This document shows, in pieces, positions 62,101 through 64,000 of a stretch of 64,000 nucleotides of DNA. The translations under genes were made by a program, and so were the position numbers. Numbering within the stretch: position 1 is the stretch's first letter; every line of letters starts with the position of its first letter. The notes under the pieces were generated by a model that worked only from the letters and a program-made list of their open reading frames with translations, ran no database searches and was not told the DNA's origin. Origin of the DNA: Leuctra nigra (Eukaryota; Arthropoda; Insecta; Plecoptera; Leuctridae); the NCBI GenBank assembly GCA_934045905.1, contig OW203765.1:18105409-18169408 (forward strand). Direction: 5' to 3'.

Positions 62101-64000
62101 GATGGCCGCGCAACAATGAGATGATGTCACGTTCAAACTCTGAATAAAAGCTCATATAAAATGTACTTGTTGAGTCTTACCAAAAATATCAGAACTACCT
62201 TTTAGTACTGTTCCTTAAACACTGAAAAATATTTTAATTCAATACCTTTTAGAATGAAATTAAGTTTGACCATAATGACAGTAAACACTGCAACTCCGTT
62301 ATTTTCATCTTGTTCCTTTCTTCTTGAATTGTCATCTACCGAGTAAACGACGCTAGAACACAAGACACAATGCGAGATTGAACCATATCCAACGCACTCA
62401 TTAAACACCAACCTACATCTCACATCGCCTTATCCCACTGGAAACCAATAAGTCAAGCTTCACAATGCCGGTCGTAAATCTGATTACGGCGGTGAAAATG
62501 GCCGACGTTCACGAAATTGAGATCAATGCTTTCCTCAAGTTGACTTAAACTCAGCGCGTTCGTTCTTTGCTTCATATTTCATGAAATCGAACTTGCGAAA
62601 CTTTATTCAATGTCAAACCAAGTTAATAGAACACGATGAAATTAAAAAAACAAATTCGGTAAAGTTTCATTGATCGAGAATTCAAGGACCTCCTTCACCG
62701 CCTTTATTTCTAACCCAGACCGGAAGAATCGCCTCCTACAACTCTCGTGTTTCAAAACACTAAAAACAGCAGGTTTAATCTAAACTCGGAGCCAATCTGC
62801 CGTTTGGGAGTTAAGTAAATGGTGATAGAAAAGGGAATGAACCTAGAGTCTGGCTTTTGTAATAAAAATACGGTTCGTTGATGCTTTTCACTTTCTTTAA
62901 AGAGAAAAATACTTAATCAGCACTCATTCAATTACTAAATGGATAAAGAAACAGGATTAATATAATATTTTACACATTATTTATAATTTACATCAATTGA
63001 TTTAACTTCAGGTGTAATTAAAAATCTCCACGAAAAATACTAAAATACTAAGACTCATAAAATGAATGAAAATCAACATTTATTATTAGGCTCTATTATT
63101 GAACTATATACAAAGAGATTCCACATTTTAACAGCTTTGAAAGTCGCAAAGTCAATTTTAAAGCCAATTAAGCTTTCTTGGTTCTACGTTGACTTATTAA
63201 GGCATAAGAAAAATGAAACCTTCAAATTCTAATTTGCATATGCTTTTATTGAACAACGTTGTTAATAGAGAAATATCAAATTTGCTGATAAACTATTGTC
63301 CATTGGAAATCATTGTGGAAAAGTAACCCACCTACATCCTGAACGACAATTATCCAACTATACAAACACAAAGCTGTACTTTTCCACACACACTCACAAA
63401 ATACACTCCGTTCGAATCATTTAAACCCCGTTTCCATGGCAACGACACAAATAACAGTTCACCTCGATACTCGACTACTGCGTTCGATAATCGATCTCTT
63501 GCAGTGCCAAGTCGATTTCACAGCTGATCGAACACCGCCTCCTTAAAGTCAAATATTTGTCGCGGTAGTGGGATCACGAGGGCTTATCTCTCAATTAAAC
63601 GTCTTTTCAGTCTTGATGATATTGATTATTCGTGTCAGGTGGTGGGCATCAAGATTCTTGAATTAACATTGCGTGACTAGACTGGATTTTTGACATAATT
63701 CCATAACTTTTACACGATTCCCTGAAATTGTTCAAGAGTTTGAATCAACAACCAAACATTTGTGAATTAATTAATAGTTCATCAAAGATGGTTTTAGGCC
63801 CACCCCATCCACTTTGTCTCGTCGCAAATGATACTTGAGATTGCCGGACCCACAGTTTTCTTGACACCTCGTCAAATGGTATCTCTCAAACACTCTGCAT
63901 TTTGTGAGTAAACACATAGTTTTCGCAAGAAAATGAATGAATATGTGATGTAATGAAATATTCCGATTGTATTCGATTGTACACACTGAGATACGTAGCA
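59137..64000. other. long non-coding stretch, no gene seen
   Basis: AT-rich. A short tandem GTTAAATTTCACGT doublet at about 59675-59710 and an X-box at 63430 are the only local signals. ORFs of 66-98 codons (60366, 60855, 62202, 63771) show no domain, signal peptide or splice context I can defend. Confidence 0.4.
63430..63443. promoter_or_regulatory. perfect X-box (RFX) palindrome
   Basis: GTTTCCATGGCAAC has both half-sites, spaced as in functional X-boxes. The region around it (63400-63560) is somewhat GC-richer. Target gene unknown. Confidence 0.45.

Overview
This is a non-coding-dominated stretch of a eukaryotic, AT-rich animal genome. A tRNA-derived SINE with an arthropod-like body, a CR1/jockey-type LINE and many MITEs point to an arthropod, most likely an insect and perhaps a hemipteran. 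The species-level guess is weak. There is no bacterial-style gene organisation. I find one likely host coding segment, an N-terminal exon at 17304-17603 that ends at a splice donor, inside a GC-rich island at about 17160-17600. I do not recognise its protein.

Most of the readable content is mobile DNA. The dominant family has at least 13 copies or fragments (2591, 5096, 21865, 25206, 28611, 28773, 29656, 31870, 33516, 35017, 45179, 51681, 54403, 58795). In its own orientation it starts TTGAGCGAGCG, ends with a short hairpin followed by CCTAG, and sits between a 5' A and a 3' T. An uninterrupted paralogue of the 29656-31734 insertion site at 32566-32886 fixes both ends and suggests no target-site duplication. 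The largest copy carries, on the same strand, an 80-codon ORF resembling the basic N-terminal repeat region of some Helitron proteins. I read the family as non-autonomous Helitron-like DNA. It is the best candidate here for something undescribed.

Other mobile elements are: a 5'-truncated LINE with an open reverse-transcriptase frame nested in one Helitron copy (22064-23732); four SINE loci (838, 10209, 14333 and an inverted pair at 27866-28197); two hAT-type MITEs with perfect 8-bp target duplications (158-471 and 4159-4592); three TTAA-flanked foldback elements (36049, 40885, 49195); an 817-bp element with 199-bp nearly identical terminal inverted repeats (47817-48633); and several smaller inverted-repeat elements (1699, 9700, 11091, 32868, 34218, 52466, 58599).

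Two minisatellites stand out: 19 copies of a 41-bp unit rich in CpG and palindromes (26742-27519) and 8 copies of a 72-bp unit (46631-47229). Both generate long but probably meaningless ORFs. A local duplication at 51250-52262 gives a second comparison of empty and filled Helitron sites. The stretches between these features are AT-rich intergenic or intronic DNA in which I see no supported gene.
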